Source of the DNA: Nitrososphaerota archaeon
GTDB taxonomy: Archaea > Thermoproteota > Nitrososphaeria > Nitrososphaerales > JACQRY01
Direction: 5' to 3'
NCBI GenBank assembly: GCA_016206275.1
Contig: JACQRY010000249.1
Span: 1 to 6,753 of the forward strand
Length of the DNA: 6,753 bases
The position numbers were made by a program, and so were the translations under genes. Positions 5,190 to 6,753 of this stretch are shown in pieces (positions within the stretch are counted from its first letter, which is position 1; each line of letters begins with the position of its first letter). The notes beneath the pieces were generated by a model. It had not been told where the DNA came from. It saw only the letters and a program-made list of their open reading frames with translations, and did not search any database.

Positions 5190-5196
5190 GATTTAA
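5190..5196 (+). promoter_or_regulatory. Box A of the DUF5678-protease operon
   Basis: GATTTAA (5190-5196) lies about 25 bases before the ATG at 5219, the right distance for a leaderless transcript. If transcription starts slightly earlier, GGAG at 5221-5224 would serve the second methionine at 5231, shortening the protein by four residues. Confidence 0.5.
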
Positions 5197-5218
5197 GGCT
5201 TGGAGTCTAAGATTTCTC

Positions 5219-5476
5219 ATGGAGCGTACTATGTCAATAGTTGAGATGATTACTAAAGCGGAAGAGAATAGCAAATGGCTCAGCGAAAACTATGGGCGTC
5301 TTGCCGAAAGATACAATGATAGGTGGGTTGCTGTTCTGGACAGGGACGTTATCGATTATGATAAAGAGCTAAGAAGGCTCACCGCGCGTCTTAGAAGAAG
5401 ACTGAAGAGGAGATACTCAGAGACTGCCATCGAATACGTGTCGAAAAAACCGATCAATATGGTTCTCGTGGTATGA
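5219..5476 (+). CDS. DUF5678 domain-containing small protein
   Basis: The 85-residue basic protein carries the pattern WLSENYGRLAERYNDRWVAVLDRDVIDYD (residues 19-47): a helix ending in a Tyr, then RWVAV and a turn and strand. This is the core of the DUF5678 family, small proteins common in archaea and some bacteria. The usual ending helix is replaced by a strongly basic run, RRLTARLRRRLKRRY (51-65), followed by KKPINMVLVV. The function of the family is unknown to me. The next gene, an aspartic protease, starts on the base after its stop, so the two are surely co-translated and may work as partners. One possibility is that this protein is the substrate, inhibitor or adaptor of the protease; that is inference. 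The pair is bracketed by the 200-bp direct repeats. Confidence 0.82.
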   Translation: MERTMSIVEMITKAEENSKWLSENYGRLAERYNDRWVAVLDRDVIDYDKELRRLTARLRRRLKRRYSETAIEYVSKKPINMVLVV

Positions 5477-5923
5477 GTGCGCCTGAAAGGCTACTTCAAA
5501 GCTGGGCCTTTAGAGGCAGCGTATATCACCGCTGTGTTATCCATACCAAAACTAAGGATAACTGAAAGAATCGAGTTTCTGATTGATACTGGGGCCACGA
5601 AGACGACAATTCTGGACAGAGACGCCATCACATCGGGCATGCCCTACGGCAAGTTGTTAAGGCTCAAACAGCCATTACTTGGTCTAGGAGGACTAGTCGA
5701 TACTTACGTTGCTAGACATGTCGAAATCTACTTTAAAGCAGAGCCTGACCAACAACATAAGGAACTGATCGAGGAACTGTTAATAGTTAAGCACAGAAAG
5801 GTTGACGAGAATATTGTGAGAATTCCAAGCGTTCTTGGAAGGGACATTCTCAACAAGTATCGTCTAATCTATGACAGGGGAAGTAATCTGGTAGCCATCA
5901 CAAATGAATCCTCAATAGTTTGA
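5477..5923 (+). CDS. Retropepsin-like aspartic protease
   Basis: The 148-residue protein is a single-lobe clan AA aspartic protease. IEFLIDTGATKTTIL (32-46) contains the catalytic D37-T38-G39-A40 with the preceding hydrophobic strand. LLGLGGLVDTYVARHVEIYF (67-86) forms the central strands, and IPSVLGRDILNKYRLIYD (116-133) is the closing hydrophobic-hydrophobic-G motif, here VLGRDIL. One lobe implies that the active enzyme is a homodimer, as in retroviral proteases. There is no signal peptide or membrane helix, so it acts in the cytoplasm. The start is GTG at 5477-5479, directly after the TGA of the DUF5678 gene. Substrates are unknown; processing of its small neighbour is one idea. No other retroelement gene is visible, so this is not a retrovirus-like polyprotein. 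Confidence 0.87.
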   Translation: MRLKGYFKAGPLEAAYITAVLSIPKLRITERIEFLIDTGATKTTILDRDAITSGMPYGKLLRLKQPLLGLGGLVDTYVARHVEIYFKAEPDQQHKELIEELLIVKHRKVDENIVRIPSVLGRDILNKYRLIYDRGSNLVAITNESSIV

Positions 5924-5938
5924 ACAGCATTCATGTTT

Positions 5939-5995
5939 GTTGACGTCCGCTTCCTTCAACCCCTCTACAATAGCCTGAGCAGTCTCTTCTTTCAA
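5939..5995 (-). pseudogene. 5' fragment of a second decarboxylase alpha (ComD-like) gene
   Basis: Read on the minus strand from TTG at 5995, the first 19 codons give MKEETAQAIVEGLKEADVN. This matches the alpha subunit except for I10V and G17D. Four other codon differences are silent, which suggests that the copy once evolved as a working gene. After residue 19 the similarity stops and the frame reaches a TGA within ten more codons, so no enzyme can be made. Promoter and palindrome remain intact upstream (6018-6038), so a short transcript running toward the protease gene could still be produced. Confidence 0.72.
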
Positions 5996-6141
5996 CCTTC
6001 CCAGTCTTAGGTGAAGACTCTTTAAGAGGGTTTTAACTGTTTACAACGCTTCTTCTAGTAACTCTTAGGGGAGGTTTACCTATTGGGGCGTGTTATGGGA
6101 TGGGCTTAACGATCGACCTATCTCCCGATAAGTTACAAGAA
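5939..6141. repeat. Direct repeat copy B, about 200 bp
   Basis: This is the second copy of the element at 4886-5084, 203 bases long. By eye, 25 of the 27 substitutions between copies are transitions, with an extra TTC triplet near 6053 and one extra G near 6070. It begins 16 bases after the protease stop and ends about 30 bases before the stop of the nucleotidyltransferase-like gene. Upstream of 5939 and downstream of 6141 the two loci are unrelated. Confidence 0.9.
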
Positions 6142-6171
6142 AACCTAATGATCAGATTCTTTGATCGTCGT

Positions 6172-6513
6172 TTAGAAGAGTTTGTTTGTTACAGTAATGA
6201 GATTGTGATCGTATACTTTTTGGTTGCCAGCATACTGTGTCGCTTTGGCACGTTGAATTATCTTCTCTTTGGTGAGCCGGAGCCCTTTGACGCAAGCTTC
6301 AATGTCGTCGAAATCACGACTATCGAGTCTACCTAGTTTGGTCGCAACGACGTCAAGAGGGTCAAGTACCCTTTCAATCTTCTTGAGATGCGTCTTGATC
6401 GGCTTGGTTGATGAAATCCGCTCTCGAATACAAACAACTGTCAGCCTATCTGGAGCGGAAATTATCTCCTTACGTGTTCGCATAATCGCTACAGCAGATC
6501 CTAGTAACCTCAT
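6172..6513 (-). CDS. Nucleotidyltransferase-like (DUF6036-type) protein, probably 5'-truncated
   Basis: The 113-residue reading frame ends with a segment typical of the C-terminal half of DUF6036/AbiEii-like nucleotidyltransferases: VLDPLDVVATKLGRLDSRDFDDIEACV (49-75), with the K-x-x-R-x-x-x-R-D-x-x-D-I pattern, then a helix LTKEKIIQRAK and YAGNQKVYDHNLITVTNKLF. The catalytic N-terminal half (the G-S/T-x(n)-D-x-D region expected in full-length members of around 180-200 residues) is absent. I find no remnant of it in any frame between 6514 and the rRNA. The first 30 residues are weakly patterned, so the ATG at 6511-6513 may be a chance start. The gene is therefore likely a remnant or a stand-alone C-terminal domain. 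An ORF on the opposite strand (6100-6336) overlaps it and looks spurious. Confidence 0.6.
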   Translation of the reverse strand: MRLLGSAVAIMRTRKEIISAPDRLTVVCIRERISSTKPIKTHLKKIERVLDPLDVVATKLGRLDSRDFDDIEACVKGLRLTKEKIIQRAKATQYAGNQKVYDHNLITVTNKLF

Positions 6514-6659
6514 GTTGCACTTGGAGCGTACCTCATCTCTAAAGTTCCTGTCTCCCTCTCCCCTCCCTCAACCAGTCAAACATACATCCTAACCAACACT
6601 AACACACAGAGAAAGAAGGTTCGCCGCGTACAGTTATTGCGCTTTCGCAGCACCATGCA
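6514..6659. other. 23S rRNA 3' flank: hairpin, pyrimidine tracts, no gene
   Basis: On the minus strand just past the rRNA is a hairpin at 6652-6638, TGCTGC-GAAA-GCGCA, with a GNRA-type tetraloop and one bulged T. It may take part in pre-rRNA trimming. Further on comes a T/C-rich stretch, CCTTCTTTCTCTGTGTG, around 6618-6602, which could be the rRNA terminator since archaeal terminators are U-rich. Next is a purine run (plus-strand pyrimidines, about 6549-6572). No 5S rRNA or tRNA is visible in this stretch. Confidence 0.4.
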
Positions 6660-6753
6660 TCCACGCCTTGAGCGATTGGAAATGGCAGGCTAAACCGGTC
6701 GACCTAAGTCTTCCGGCGTACACCTCCATCCCATCAACGGAGTCTTCTACTCC
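6660..6753 (-). rRNA. 23S rRNA, 3' end (partial)
   Basis: The reverse complement from 6753 contains CCGTTGATGGGATGGAGGTGT, which aligns with the GTTGATAGG-x-GGGTGTGTAAGC region near the 3' end of 23S rRNA. It is followed by a variable stem, CGCCGGAAGACTTAGGTCGACCGG, and then TTTAGCCTGCCATTTCCAATCG (6694-6673), the archaeal version of bacterial GAGCTAACCGGTACTAATGAACCG. The mature end should lie about a dozen bases later, near 6655-6662; I placed it by analogy, without the 5' partner of the terminal helix. The rest of the gene continues beyond the window on the right. The stem and the TTCAGCC-like tail are archaeal in style. Confidence 0.85.

Noticed and set aside
5104..5196. 30-codon GTG frame between repeat A and the DUF5678 gene
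   Set aside because: It has no recognisable pattern or ribosome site, and its end runs into the box A of the next gene.
5477..5923. Possible retroelement because of the retroviral-type protease
   Set aside because: No reverse transcriptase, integrase or terminal repeats of that kind are present. The flanking repeats derive from a decarboxylase promoter, not from LTRs.
6100..6336. 78-codon plus-strand ORF starting with MGLTIDLSPDKLQEN
   Set aside because: Its first 14 codons lie in repeat copy B and the rest is antisense to the better-supported nucleotidyltransferase-like gene. The corresponding frame in copy A ends after 25 codons, and most changes between the two alter the residue, so no protein-level selection is seen.
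1..6753. CRISPR array or tRNA genes
   Set aside because: I found no regularly spaced identical repeats and no cloverleaf-like sequence with TTCGANTC and matching acceptor arms in any intergenic stretch.

Overview
The window looks archaeal and chromosomal. The strongest lineage evidence is at the right edge, where the minus strand carries the 3' end of a 23S rRNA gene with an archaeal-type tail. Supporting signs are AT-rich box A elements about 25-40 bases ahead of several starts, frequent TTG/GTG starts, and gene families common in archaea: a split ComD/ComE-type TPP decarboxylase, DUF5678, and small winged-helix regulators. A finer placement (for example Bathyarchaeia or another TACK group) is only a guess.

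Layout. 1-264 (-): N-terminus of a phytoene-desaturase/PYROXD2-like FAD oxidoreductase, cut by the window edge, with a box A and a palindrome in front of it. 363-896 (+): HExxH protein, probably a small zinc metalloprotease. 1037-1666 (+): isochorismatase-family hydrolase whose usual catalytic lysine position appears to be alanine. 1716-2330 (+): histidine phosphatase with a TTG start. 2431-2718 (+): two-helix membrane protein. 2796-2966 (+): a 56-residue GTG-start gene that is easily missed. 3004-3276 (-) and 3350-3709 (+): two divergent winged-helix proteins sharing an intergenic region with three CACTTT half-sites. 3810-4448 and 4442-4942 (both -): beta and alpha subunits of a sulfopyruvate/phosphonopyruvate-type decarboxylase, overlapping by 7 bases. 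5219-5476 and 5477-5923 (+): a DUF5678 protein and a retropepsin-like aspartic protease, directly abutting. 6172-6513 (-): probably a 5'-truncated nucleotidyltransferase-like (DUF6036-type) gene. 6660-6753 (-): the 23S rRNA 3' end.

The most striking structure is a roughly 200-bp direct repeat (4886-5084 and 5939-6141). The first copy covers the start and promoter of the decarboxylase alpha gene. The second copy holds the same promoter and only 19 codons of an alpha-like gene. Between them sits only the DUF5678-protease pair. The promoter core is almost identical in both copies, and 25 of the 27 substitutions I count are transitions. This suggests a two-gene cassette that arrived or was rearranged by recombination in homologous sequence, next to an rRNA gene and a broken nucleotidyltransferase gene.

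How the genes might work together. The two decarboxylase subunits should form one enzyme, and the DUF5678-protease pair is almost certainly co-transcribed. The winged-helix pair may regulate itself and possibly nearby genes. No single pathway ties the left-hand enzymes together from sequence alone.
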